This document shows positions 18,074 to 26,613 of a stretch of DNA of 64,000 nucleotides, piece by piece (the stretch's first letter is position 1; each line of letters opens with the position of its first letter). Made by a program: the position numbers and the translations under genes. Source of the stretch: Phyllobacterium trifolii (GTDB lineage: Bacteria; Pseudomonadota; Alphaproteobacteria; Rhizobiales; Rhizobiaceae); contig NZ_JACHXN010000017.1 in the NCBI RefSeq assembly GCF_014192095.1, positions 62,001 to 126,000 of the forward strand, written 5' to 3'. The notes under the pieces were generated by a model, which saw only the letters and a list, made by a program, of their open reading frames with translations, had not been told where the DNA came from and searched no databases.

Positions 18074-19051
18074 TTAGTTGACAAACCGGACAACGACGCC
18101 AGGCTTCACCATTCCAGCTAGCTCCTCGGCGTCCCAGTTCGTCAGACGAACGCAGCCATGCGACCCGACTTTGTTGATAAGCTCGGGATCAGGCGTTCCA
18201 TGAATGCCGTAGGTTGGTTCGGTTAGATCGATCCAGACACTTCCGACCGGCCCATTGGGGCCCTTGGAGATGGTGAGGATCTTGTTGTTGTTCCCTTGCT
18301 TAAAGTTGACCTTTGGATTGTACCTAAAGACGGGCATCCGCGCGACGCCCTTCACCTTGTGCGTTCCCCCTGGAGAAGGATTGTCCGCGCTGCCAACTGT
18401 CGCGGGATATGCCGCTACTATGCCATCGCGATTATCGTAAGCCGTGACCTGCCCGGCCGTCTTGTCGGCTTCGATTCGGGCCACCTTTCCTTGGCGCGGG
18501 GGACCCGGCATCGCTACCTGGACTTCCTCCCCAGGGACGAAATCCGAACCTGGATTAAGCGCAGTCAGCAGGTCGATATGCATGTGGAAACGCTCTGAAA
18601 GCCTTTCGGCGACGCTGGTGTAACCCAAGCTGGGCATCTTCGCCTTTTCGCCGTAGTCAATGGGAATATGATCGACGAGGCCTTTCGCGTCGTCGGCCGT
18701 GACCGTGTAGGTGTCTATGATCGGACCACCCGTTTCCAGCCTGCTGATTACATCGGGGTCGATTGTGCCGTCCGGCGGCACTCCCGTCATCTTTTCGAAA
18801 CTGGCCACCGCCTTGGTAACGTTCTTTCCATAAATGCCGTCGATCACGCCCGGCGATGTACCCGCGCGGTCGAGGAGAACCTGAAGGCGCACGACCGCAG
18901 GATCGGGATCCGCAGACGGTCTGGAAGCGCGCTCCGCCGGGATTGTAGACAGCGATGCAGAATTGATCGCGTCGGGTTTGACCTCTGCGGCTTCAGCGCC
19001 GATGATAGAAACCATCAGGAAGATCGTGGACATTCCAACAAAAGTCTTCAT
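18074..19051 (-). CDS. L,D-transpeptidase (YkuD domain) with peptidoglycan-binding domain
   Basis: The 325-residue protein has a signal peptide (MKTFVGMSTIFLMVSIIGAEAAEV), a PG_binding_1 domain (VVRLQVLLDRAG, IDGIYGKNVTKAVASFE, about residues 53-105) and a C-terminal YkuD catalytic domain. The active site is complete: His284 in HGTP and Cys300 in SHGCVRLTNWD. It makes 3-3 crosslinks in peptidoglycan or anchors proteins to it, in the periplasm. Such enzymes are abundant in polar-growing Rhizobiales. It is monocistronic here. Confidence 0.95.
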   Translation of the reverse strand: MKTFVGMSTIFLMVSIIGAEAAEVKPDAINSASLSTIPAERASRPSADPDPAVVRLQVLLDRAGTSPGVIDGIYGKNVTKAVASFEKMTGVPPDGTIDPDVISRLETGGPIIDTYTVTADDAKGLVDHIPIDYGEKAKMPSLGYTSVAERLSERFHMHIDLLTALNPGSDFVPGEEVQVAMPGPPRQGKVARIEADKTAGQVTAYDNRDGIVAAYPATVGSADNPSPGGTHKVKGVARMPVFRYNPKVNFKQGNNNKILTISKGPNGPVGSVWIDLTEPTYGIHGTPDPELINKVGSHGCVRLTNWDAEELAGMVKPGVVVRFVN

Positions 19052-19653
19052 GTCAGCTCAAATGGAATTGCGATGAAGATGTTCCGAAAGTAATTGTTCT
19101 TCTGTGGTTGCCGCCACATTCCATGACGCCTCTTCATTACCGGCAGTAACGGTAGACGGTTACTGAAGCTGCGCGACAGGAGTGGTGGACATAGTCAGCC
19201 CGCTGGATGCGCGATATCCAGGATTCAGGCGATTATGAATCTGTTGGATTTGCAATACTGACTGCACGGAACGTCCGCTGTCGTTAAATCATCTCTTCCG
19301 CCTTACGACGGAAAAGCAAAAGTCGACCTAACTGATCTTTCGGCATGTCGACTTTTTGGTACCAATCAAATCGGCCATTATCAGCCTTTTCAAAGGAAGG
19401 TTTATTGTCGCATTTTGGATTGAACAGCTTTCCGAATCCGAGGGAGTTGAAAGAATGTCGTTCCTTAGACTTCAAGTCATGACTGTAGCGCCAAGAACGC
19501 GGCGTTTCGAACAATTCGTTTGGCATTTTCTGCGCATTGTCACCGTCAGCACCTTATAATCGAACCTTGGAGGAGCCACATGTAGTCCGAACTTTTGATG
19601 TGGTTAAACACACAAGTTTTTCCTTTCAGACTCAGATCAATGGAGCGTGTGTC
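19052..19653. other. Long spacer upstream of the adenylate cyclase gene
   Basis: About 600 bases without a supported gene. An 80-codon minus-strand frame at 19284-19526 includes dispersed-repeat copy C and has no other support. The cyclase frame stays open upstream to 19537, but the leader residues are not cyclase-like. Confidence 0.45.
19373..19437. repeat. Dispersed repeat, copy C
   Basis: Shares GGCCATTATC, TTTTCAAAGGAAGGTTT and ATTGAACAG with copies A and B. Copy A matches it best across the AAAGGAAGGTTT block. Located in the spacer ahead of the adenylate cyclase gene. Confidence 0.6.
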
Positions 19654-20892
19654 ATGCAGCCTTTGGTAAATTTGTCATCGCCGGATGACAGCGGCGCCTG
19701 GCCGGCGAAAAGAAGAAAAGTTCTCGACTGGCTGATGATGGATACCCAGAACGAACGTTTCATTGACAACATATTTGTAAAGATGTGCGAGCGGCTACTA
19801 GATGCCGGCGTCCCCCTTGGCCGGGCAACGCTCCACTTTGCTATCCAGCATCCCCAATGGTTCGGTGCCCGAATCTTGTGGCATAAGGGGATCACGGAGG
19901 CGAAAATCGACACATTTGAACACGGTGTTGAAGAGACTGCAGAATATCTTGAAAGTCCGGTATATGAGATCAGAAGGGGGGCAAGCGAGTTGCGGCAACG
20001 TATCGATGACGGTTCCCAGGCCGCCTCGCGCTATCCACTCTGGCGGCAGCTGGGTAACGAGGGCCTTACGGATTATGTTGCGTGGCCGCTGATCCATACT
20101 CAGGACAAGCGGCACGTAGTCAGCTTCGTCAGCGACAAGCCGCAAGGATTCAGCCAGGATCACTTGGCCTTGTTTGCTGACGTCCTGCCTGCGCTGGCTC
20201 TCGTCAGTGAGATCAGACTCAAGAACCGTTTGGCGCGCACGTTGTTAGAAACCTATGTTGGACCACACGCGAGCGAACAGATACTCGCCGGCGCTACCAG
20301 CCGTGGCAGCGGATCGACCGTGGGAGCAGCGATTTTGATCTGCGATCTACGCAATTTCACTGCCATATCGGACGCCTGGCCACGCGACGACGTGATCGAG
20401 CTTCTAAATGGCTATTTTGACGCGATGTCCGAGCCCATTGAGAAGCATGGCGGGGAAATTCTCAAATTCATGGGCGACGGACTTCTGGCGATTTTCCCGC
20501 TTAGCAATTCCACAGCATGCGCCGATCTTCTCAAGGCGATCAGCGAGGCGCAAACAGCGGTCACCGCATTGAATAAAGAGCATTCTGCAGCGGGGCGCGA
20601 ACCGCTAGCATACGGCATCGGTGTTCACGTGGGAGATGTAATGTACGGCAATATCGGCTCGCGATCGCGGCTTGACTTCACTGTCATTGGGCCAGCCGTT
20701 AACATTGCATCACGCCTCGAGAGTCTTACCAAGGAGATAGGACATTCCGTTCTGCTCTCAGAGGCGTTCGTGAAGTTGGCCGGGATCAAAACCCAGGTAA
20801 AGAGCTTGGGGTCCTATACGCTTAAAGGCCTTGAAAAACCAATCGGTGTATTTGGAATTCCCGCTGACCAAAAAGAAAATATTGAAGCTTAG
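19654..20892 (+). CDS. Class III adenylate/guanylate cyclase, soluble rhizobial type
   Basis: The 412-residue protein has a rhizobial-type N-terminal region (about 1-200, possibly GAF-like) and a class III cyclase domain (about 215-400). Visible catalytic features are ILICDLRNFTAIS (first metal Asp), LKFMGDGLLAIFP (second metal Asp) and LDFTVIGPAVNIASRLE (purine-contact Asp plus the Asn and Arg that stabilise the transition state). It should make cAMP in the cytoplasm, with the N-terminal part as sensor. Start at 19654 follows GGAGCG by about 8 bases. Rhizobia carry many such cyclases; the signal is unknown. Confidence 0.92.
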   Translation: MQPLVNLSSPDDSGAWPAKRRKVLDWLMMDTQNERFIDNIFVKMCERLLDAGVPLGRATLHFAIQHPQWFGARILWHKGITEAKIDTFEHGVEETAEYLESPVYEIRRGASELRQRIDDGSQAASRYPLWRQLGNEGLTDYVAWPLIHTQDKRHVVSFVSDKPQGFSQDHLALFADVLPALALVSEIRLKNRLARTLLETYVGPHASEQILAGATSRGSGSTVGAAILICDLRNFTAISDAWPRDDVIELLNGYFDAMSEPIEKHGGEILKFMGDGLLAIFPLSNSTACADLLKAISEAQTAVTALNKEHSAAGREPLAYGIGVHVGDVMYGNIGSRSRLDFTVIGPAVNIASRLESLTKEIGHSVLLSEAFVKLAGIKTQVKSLGSYTLKGLEKPIGVFGIPADQKENIEA

Positions 20893-20914
20893 GAGGCGAC
20901 GAAGTCGAATCCAC

Positions 20915-21345
20915 AGCAGCTTGCCGGTTGTGGCGCGGCCTTCCATGTCGATATGCGCCCGAGCAGCTTCAGCAAGCGCATAGACGCCACCGATCGTCAA
21001 CTTCAGCGAACCGTTGCTGATCCAGTCGAAAAGCTGTTGCGTATGAGCGCGCAACAGCTCCGCGTGTGGATGTGGTCGAAAAAGGTCGCGTAGCCGATCG
21101 CGATACTTCCAGGCAGGCTCATGATGTCCAGCGGACCGGGCCCACCGAGCACCGGCCTGTACCAGCAGAACGTACCGGCGCGACGGAGCGAGGGAGCAAA
21201 TCGAATGAGGAGCCTGAACCGCCATAGACAACATGAACGCCTTCACCTCCGGTCAGGTAAAGGGCTTCCTCTGCGAAATGTCCCTCGGTATCGACGATGA
21301 CGTGATCGGCACCCGTCGAGCCGACGGGGCCGGATACAATGCTGA
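20915..21345 (-). pseudogene. Decayed NADPH:quinone oxidoreductase (zinc-type alcohol dehydrogenase superfamily)
   Basis: On the minus strand three frames carry pieces of one protein. GADHVIVDTEGHFAEEALYLTGGEGVHVVYGG comes first (about 21315 to 21220). LPGSIAIGYATFFDHIHT follows in another frame near 21110-21070. Then come LLRAHTQQLFDWISNGSLKL and GGVYALAEAARAHIDMEGR in a third frame down to GKLLWIR near 20915. This is the C-terminal half of a quinone oxidoreductase with at least two frameshifts; the N-terminal half and the normal stop are gone. It is a degraded gene, not a functional one. Confidence 0.82.
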
Positions 21346-21573
21346 CGACAGGCATCGCAGGTCAGAGCATCATCGCCTGGGTCGGACCGCGTTTGCCAGA
21401 AAAAGTGGAGAACCTGTCGCCTTTGCTGTCGATCGAGCGAGCGTCGATTTCTTCGATCCTGAAGTACAGTCAAGCATACAGAGTTGATTGCAAAGGTTTT
21501 TCATGGCGTTGGGTGGCGCGGTCGTGAAGCCGATCCTCGGATCGAGATCAGACATCGATGGGATAACTTGCGT

Positions 21574-22425
21574 TCATGCCGCCGCGTCCCATCCATTGCG
21601 AATATGGCGGTGGCCTTCACGGTAGACCGCTTCCGGCGTCTCGGAAAGGTCGCGCCAGATCTTCGTCGCGGCGGCAAGGTCCTTTAACGCGCGGCCGAAG
21701 GCCTCGATCGTCAACCAGCCGTCGTAGCCACTCGCGCGCAGTGCCCTGAACGTCTGCGCCCAGGAAATGTTGCCGCGACCCGGTACGCCGCGGTCGTTCT
21801 CCGAAACGTGGACATGGACGATGCGGTCACTGTTTCGCGTGAATGCGCCGATGGGATCGGCTTCCTCGATATTGCTGTGGAACGTGTCGTACATAGCGCG
21901 GATGTTCGGATGCCCGACTGCGTCGACATGGGCCGCAAGGGCGTCCATCGTGTTGAACAAATAGCATTCAAAGCGGTTCAGCGCCTCGAGCCCGATCGTG
22001 ACGCCGCGCTTTGCTGCGTGATCGCCGATCGCGCGTTGCGAGGAGATCGAGCGCTTGAGTTCCACCGCGCTCGGCCCGCTTCCGGAAAAATGGCCGAGCG
22101 TTGAATGCAACGGCCCGCTCAGTATTGGGGCACCGAGCGCATCGCTGCAGTCGATTGCCCATTTCATGTAGTCGATGCCGCGTCTACGGGTGGCGGAGTC
22201 GGGGGCAATCAGGTTCATCGAGGGGTCGCCCATGGCGGAAACGGCAGTCCGTTCCAAGCCGATCCGCTCCAGCAGATCCCCCAGCCGGCGGTAGTCGTCT
22301 GGCGCGCCCGAAAAGACCGGGATTTCGACGCCGTCAAACCCCGTGTCCTTGATGTCCCGCAACAGTCCTTCATGCTTCCGGCCGACGCTGGTCGTCCAGA
22401 GGAACATGCACATGCCGATCTTCAC
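21574..22425 (-). CDS. Sugar phosphate isomerase/epimerase (D-psicose 3-epimerase-like TIM barrel)
   Basis: The 283-residue AP_endonuc_2-fold protein has LEALNRFECYLFNT (about 144-157), MYDTFHSNIEEADPIGAF (about 178-195), HVHVSENDRGVPGRGNISW (about 203-221) and LTIEAFG. These are the metal and sugar-binding motifs of the ketose 3-epimerase family, also seen in the 7547-8446 protein, but overall similarity to that protein is modest. It diverges from the TIM-barrel gene at 22772. A TGGTAATACCA site 68 bases upstream suggests control by the GntR protein encoded at 24884. Confidence 0.85.
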   Translation of the reverse strand: MKIGMCMFLWTTSVGRKHEGLLRDIKDTGFDGVEIPVFSGAPDDYRRLGDLLERIGLERTAVSAMGDPSMNLIAPDSATRRRGIDYMKWAIDCSDALGAPILSGPLHSTLGHFSGSGPSAVELKRSISSQRAIGDHAAKRGVTIGLEALNRFECYLFNTMDALAAHVDAVGHPNIRAMYDTFHSNIEEADPIGAFTRNSDRIVHVHVSENDRGVPGRGNISWAQTFRALRASGYDGWLTIEAFGRALKDLAAATKIWRDLSETPEAVYREGHRHIRNGWDAAA

Positions 22426-22492
22426 GTGTCCTCCTTTTTGGCGCTATGGGCCCTGCGCGTCGTTTCCAGCGACGCGCAGTTTTTGCTTTATC

Positions 22493-22503
22493 TGGTAATA
22501 CCA
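22493..22503. promoter_or_regulatory. TGGTAATACCA palindrome, candidate GntR (FadR-type) operator
   Basis: An 11-bp perfect palindrome with a central A, in the intergenic region between two divergent epimerase genes. It fits the TGGTNNNACCA consensus known for FadR-subfamily GntR regulators. Near-identical sites lie at 32478-32488 and 32655-32665 upstream of the ABC-transporter operon of the same locus. Confidence 0.65.
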
Positions 22504-22771
22504 AATATGAAAATATGGTCAAGCCAATTCGCTGGTTCCGATCGCCCGCAAATCCGCGCAAGAGCAAGAGATTAGCATTAAACGATGGCATAGTAACAGA
22601 AATCGCCGTTTTCGACTCCATCTTGCATAGGATGAAAAATTACGCTAGAGCTTTCAAATAACAAGAATTGGCCAAACCAGTTGCTCAAGACAGCCGGTGG
22701 GCTGACGAGAGGGTGACCGTCACTGCCGCCGACGGTGCTCGAGCAAGCTGTAAACAGCCTGGGAGGACTTC

Positions 22772-23659
22772 ATGCATCTTTCGACACACAACTGGATGCG
22801 GGCGGAACCGCTCGCACTCACGCTGGGGCGGATCAAGAAATATGGTTACGAAAGCATCGAGATATCCGGCGAGCCGGCACAGTACGACGTCAAGGAGACG
22901 CGCGCACTGCTGAAAGAATACGGCATCCGCTGCTGGGGCGCCGTCACGCTGACACTCGGGGAACGCAACCTTGCCGCCCGGGACGAAGGCCAACGCGCCA
23001 GGTCGGTGGACTATGTCAAGAGCGTCATCACGATGGTCGGCGAACTCGAGGGCGAGATCGTCACCCTCGTACCGGCGACCGTGGGCAAGGTGGTGCCGGA
23101 TGGGACCGAGGAGGAAGAGTGGACCTGGGTCGTGGAGGCCACCAAGGAATGTTTTGCCCATGCCCGGAAGAAGGGCGTACGCATTGCCGTCGAGCCGCTC
23201 AACCGTTTCGAGACCTATTTCTTTAACCGTGCCGCCCAGGCGTTGGCGCTCGCCGATGCCGTCAGCCCCGAATGCGGGGTCTGTCTCGATGCTTTTCATC
23301 TGAACATCGAGGAGGAAGACATGTATGAGGCGATCCGGCTCGCCGGAAAGCGCCTGTTCGATTTCCACGTCGCCGACAACAACCGTTTCGCCGCCGGCCT
23401 TGGCCAGCTCGACTGGCCAAAGATCATCGGCACGCTTAAAGAGATCGGATATGATGGAGCGGTAACGAACGAGTTCGTCGCTCCGGTCGATCGCACGCCA
23501 GCGGCGAAGTACCCGGATATGGTGGAGCGCAACCCCGTCGATATCCCGCCGGAGCAACTGAAGTTCATCCAGGACCACGGCTCAAGCCTGCTCACCGAGA
23601 AGTTCTACGATGATCAGATGCGGATAACCGCCGAGACGATCCTGCCGCTGATCAAGTAA
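22772..23659 (+). CDS. Sugar phosphate isomerase/epimerase (TIM barrel, AP_endonuc_2 family)
   Basis: The 295-residue protein contains AVEPLNRFETYFFNRA, VCLDAFHLNIEEEDMYEAI, FHVADNNRFAAGLGQLDWP and VTNEFV. This is the Glu-Asp-His-Glu metal site of sugar epimerases and isomerases in this fold. It has a longer C-terminal tail than the gene at 21574-22425. It is the first gene of a + strand operon with an enolase-superfamily enzyme, GntR and a 2-hydroxyacid dehydrogenase. It likely isomerises a sugar or keto-acid intermediate of that pathway. Exact reaction unknown. Confidence 0.83.
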   Translation: MHLSTHNWMRAEPLALTLGRIKKYGYESIEISGEPAQYDVKETRALLKEYGIRCWGAVTLTLGERNLAARDEGQRARSVDYVKSVITMVGELEGEIVTLVPATVGKVVPDGTEEEEWTWVVEATKECFAHARKKGVRIAVEPLNRFETYFFNRAAQALALADAVSPECGVCLDAFHLNIEEEDMYEAIRLAGKRLFDFHVADNNRFAAGLGQLDWPKIIGTLKEIGYDGAVTNEFVAPVDRTPAAKYPDMVERNPVDIPPEQLKFIQDHGSSLLTEKFYDDQMRITAETILPLIK

Positions 23660-23717
23660 CCAACGGAAAGGCATTTGCCCTGCGGCCCGCGGGTCGTGAG
23701 GGCGAGGGATCCGACAC

Positions 23718-24887
23718 ATGCGTATCAAGACCGTAGAGGCCTGGTGGGTGAATATCCCCATAGCGGCGAGCCGCCAACATCGCAGCGATTTTGGCAGGCT
23801 GACGACCTTCGATGCTGCGATCCTGCGTATCGAAACGACTGACGGTATCGTCGGCTGGGGAGAGGGGAAGAATGCCGCCGGCAGTGCAGGCACCTATGGC
23901 ACGCTGGTCCACATGCTGAACCACGAGGTCGCGCCGAAGCTCGTCGGCCGTGACCCTGCCGATATCTCCAGCATATGGGAGATGCTCTACAATGGCGTGC
24001 GCCACGAGATGGCGGCGATTTCGGGTCACGCCATGCCCGAGATAGCGCGGCGCGGCCTGTCCATCGCGGCTATCAGCGCGGTCGACATAGCGCTGTGGGA
24101 CATTCTCGGCAAATCGCTCGGCGTCCCTGTCTGGAAACTGCTGGGTGGTCGCAAGGCGGACAGGTTGCCCACATATGCCTCAGGTGGTTGGGAGAGCGCG
24201 GACCGGATCGGCGGACAGCTCCAGTCCTATATCGCGGCCGGCGGTTTCAAATCGGTCAAGATGCGGGTCGGCGCGATGGACCGTGCACCGCATGTCTCGG
24301 CGTCGCGGGTGCGGGCGGCCCGCGAGGCGATTGGCCCCGACGTCGACCTTATGGTCGACGCGCACGGCACCTATACGGTTGCCGAAGCGAAGCGCTTCAT
24401 CCAGATGGTGGCGGATTGCGACCTCGCCTGGTTCGAGGAACCGGTGATCGCCGACGACAAGCCGGGCATGGCGGAGGTGCGCGCGGCGGGGAACGTGCCG
24501 ATCGCTGCGGGCGAGAGCGAGGCGACACGGTTTGCCTTTCGCGATCTTGCCATCCTGCGGGCGGCCGATATATTTCAGCCCGATCCGGCCTTCTGCGGTG
24601 GCATTACGGAGGCGATGCGCATCAGTTCGCTCGCCAGCGCCTTCAACCTCCGTTTCGCACCGCATCTTTGGGCCGGTGCGCCCTGTTTCTTCTCCGGCCT
24701 GCACTTATGCGCGGCTTCCCCGGCAAGCTTCGTCATCGAATATTCGCTCGGCGCCAATCCGATGATCCATGATCTTGTCGAGGACACTGTGTCGGTAAAG
24801 GATGGTATGATAGAGATTCCTGATAGACCCGGCCTGGGATTCACCATCAATCAGAGGGTCCTGGAGGCCCACGCACAAAGACTGTGA
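23718..24887 (+). CDS. Mandelate racemase/muconate lactonizing enzyme family, probable sugar-acid dehydratase
   Basis: The 389-residue enolase-superfamily protein shows the capping domain (about 1-130) and barrel with KSVKMRVG (acid/base Lys), LMVDAHGTY (first Mg ligand), WFEEPV (second), AAGESEATRF (third) and RFAPHLWAGAP (His of the catalytic dyad). In this branch the enzymes mostly dehydrate aldonic acids to 2-keto-3-deoxy acids; some are racemases. With epimerases and a 2-hydroxyacid dehydrogenase beside it, a sugar-acid dehydratase is the best guess. Its stop overlaps the possible GTG start of the GntR gene. Confidence 0.88.
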   Translation: MRIKTVEAWWVNIPIAASRQHRSDFGRLTTFDAAILRIETTDGIVGWGEGKNAAGSAGTYGTLVHMLNHEVAPKLVGRDPADISSIWEMLYNGVRHEMAAISGHAMPEIARRGLSIAAISAVDIALWDILGKSLGVPVWKLLGGRKADRLPTYASGGWESADRIGGQLQSYIAAGGFKSVKMRVGAMDRAPHVSASRVRAAREAIGPDVDLMVDAHGTYTVAEAKRFIQMVADCDLAWFEEPVIADDKPGMAEVRAAGNVPIAAGESEATRFAFRDLAILRAADIFQPDPAFCGGITEAMRISSLASAFNLRFAPHLWAGAPCFFSGLHLCAASPASFVIEYSLGANPMIHDLVEDTVSVKDGMIEIPDRPGLGFTINQRVLEAHAQRL

Positions 24888-25582
24888 CGATGCAAAAAAA
24901 TTCCCTCCTCTCCGATCTCGCGGCATATCTTTTCTCGACTTCGAGCGGCAACGGCCGCACGCCTTCGGAGCGGGAGCTTGCGGAGCATTTCGGCGTCAGC
25001 CGCGGCCAGATCCGCGAGGCGCTGGCGATCCTGGAGGCGATGCGCATCGTCGAGCGCCGCGCCAAGTCGGGAATCTACCTGACGACCACGGAGGCGAGCG
25101 TAGAGGCCATGGCACTTTTTGCCCGCGCCGGCGTGCCGCTTGATCCGATCCTGATCTATGAGACCGTGGAACTGCGCAAGATACATGAGATAAAGGCCGC
25201 GGAACTCGCCTGCCTGCGGGCGACAGAAGAGAATTACCAGCGCCTGAGCGTCATACTCGCCGCGTCCGAGGCGAAGCTTGCGGCAGGCGAGGGGCTGGCG
25301 CGCGAGGACCGGGATTTCCATTTGGAGATCGTCCGAGCCACCAAGAATAGCGTCTTCTATCGCGTGTGCAGCGTCTACTACATGATGGGCGAGCAGCGGC
25401 TGCCGATCTATTTTGGCGACGCCGCACGCAGCCGGCTCTCGCATGATGAACATATCCGTATCTACGAGGCGCTGCGTGCCCGCGACGGCAATCTCGCCCA
25501 GGCGTTGATGAACGCGCATCTCCAGGGTGCTGAAAGCTATTGGAAGGGTCTCATCGGCGGGCCTGCGGCTGCCGCCGGATAG
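24884..25582 (+). CDS. GntR family regulator (FadR/FCD subfamily) of the sugar-acid locus
   Basis: The 232-residue protein has a winged HTH (TPSERELAEHFGVSRGQIREALAIL, about 26-50) and an FCD ligand domain with metal-ligand-like residues (ELRKIHEIKAAEL, DRDFHLEIVRA, DEHIRIYEALRARD). The FCD domain often senses small organic or sugar acids. Start: GTG at 24884 gives a 4-base overlap with the upstream stop; an ATG at 24890 is the alternative. TGGTNNNACCA-type sites at 22493, 32478 and 32655 would give it control of both the catabolic genes and the importer. Confidence 0.9.
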   Translation: MTMQKNSLLSDLAAYLFSTSSGNGRTPSERELAEHFGVSRGQIREALAILEAMRIVERRAKSGIYLTTTEASVEAMALFARAGVPLDPILIYETVELRKIHEIKAAELACLRATEENYQRLSVILAASEAKLAAGEGLAREDRDFHLEIVRATKNSVFYRVCSVYYMMGEQRLPIYFGDAARSRLSHDEHIRIYEALRARDGNLAQALMNAHLQGAESYWKGLIGGPAAAAG

Positions 25583-25604
25583 GCGTAACCGGCGGGGAGG
25601 GCCG

Positions 25605-26579
25605 ATGAGCTTTATCTTTTCTACACATCCCCTGCATCCTGCGGCCGAGGCCATGCTTAAGGCTGCGGGTGATCTGCGCGTCGCCTCAGCGCCCGATCCC
25701 GAAACGTTGCTGCGAGAAGGGCGGGGTGCCGGCATCGTCGTCGTGCGCGCTCCGATCCCGCCGGCCTTCTTCGAGGACGCGCCGGCGCTTCGTGCTGCGA
25801 TCCGCCATGGCGCCGGGCTCGACATGGTGCCGATGGATGCGGCGAACCGCGCCGGCGTGCTTGTCGCCAACGTGCCGGCCGTCAATGCGTCGACGGTCGC
25901 CGAGCACGTCTTCCTCGTGACGCTGGCCCTGCTTCGGCGCTTCCGCCTGATGGACCGGGAACTGCGACAGAAGGGCTGGGCTGCCGGGCGTGGCCAGTCG
26001 GACGGGGCGAGGGACCTTTGCGGCCGCGCCATGGGGATTGTCGGCATGGGCAATGTCGGCAAGGCGATTTTCCGGATCGCGAAGTTCGGTTTCGGCCTGG
26101 AGGTGGTCGCCACGAGCCGGTCGCCGGAAAGCGTGCCGGACGGTGCGCGCTTCCTGCCGGTCGACGACCTCGTCGCGATAGCCGACATCGTCGTGCTCTG
26201 CTGCCCGCTGACGTCGGAGACGACGGGCCTGCTCAATGCCGGGCGCATCAGCCGCATGAAGCCCGATGCCATTCTGGTCAACGTCGCGCGCGGCCCGGTG
26301 ATCGATGACGCGGCGCTGATCGAGGCGCTGGGCGAGGGCCGCATCGGCGGAGCCGCGCTCGACGTCTTCGCAACTCAGCCCCTTCCGCTCGACCATCCAT
26401 ACTTCGGCTTCGACAATGTCATCGTCACTCCGCATCTCGCCGGTCTTACCGACGAGAGCATGATGCGCATGGGAACGGGCGCGGCAAGCGAAGTCCTGCG
26501 CGTCATGAGGGGCGAACTGCCCGTCAATCTGCGCAATCCCGAAGTGGTCGTGCACTACCGCCGGCGCTTTCCGGCATAG
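25605..26579 (+). CDS. D-isomer-specific 2-hydroxyacid dehydrogenase (NAD-dependent)
   Basis: The 324-residue protein has the NAD-binding motif MGIVGMGNVGKAIFRI (about 142-157) and the catalytic set: Arg in LVNVARGPVID (about 225-235), a Glu further on, and His in VIVTPHLAGL (about 278-287). It resembles hydroxypyruvate, glyoxylate or phosphoglycerate dehydrogenase-like enzymes and would reduce a 2-oxo acid or oxidise a 2-hydroxy acid. Start at 25605 has GGGGAGG upstream. It ends the + strand catabolic operon and faces the importer operon tail to tail. Confidence 0.88.
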   Translation: MSFIFSTHPLHPAAEAMLKAAGDLRVASAPDPETLLREGRGAGIVVVRAPIPPAFFEDAPALRAAIRHGAGLDMVPMDAANRAGVLVANVPAVNASTVAEHVFLVTLALLRRFRLMDRELRQKGWAAGRGQSDGARDLCGRAMGIVGMGNVGKAIFRIAKFGFGLEVVATSRSPESVPDGARFLPVDDLVAIADIVVLCCPLTSETTGLLNAGRISRMKPDAILVNVARGPVIDDAALIEALGEGRIGGAALDVFATQPLPLDHPYFGFDNVIVTPHLAGLTDESMMRMGTGAASEVLRVMRGELPVNLRNPEVVVHYRRRFPA

Positions 26580-26613
26580 CTGCGGGCCCTTCGCGACATC
26601 TTGGACTATGAGC

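Noticed and set aside
19284-19526. 80-codon minus-strand frame as a gene
   Set aside because: Its readable part coincides with a dispersed repeat; no start signal and no independent support.
24851-26344. 497-codon open frame on the minus strand
   Set aside because: It lies antisense to the GntR and 2-hydroxyacid dehydrogenase genes, has Arg/Ser/Pro-rich composition and no motif; a high-GC shadow.
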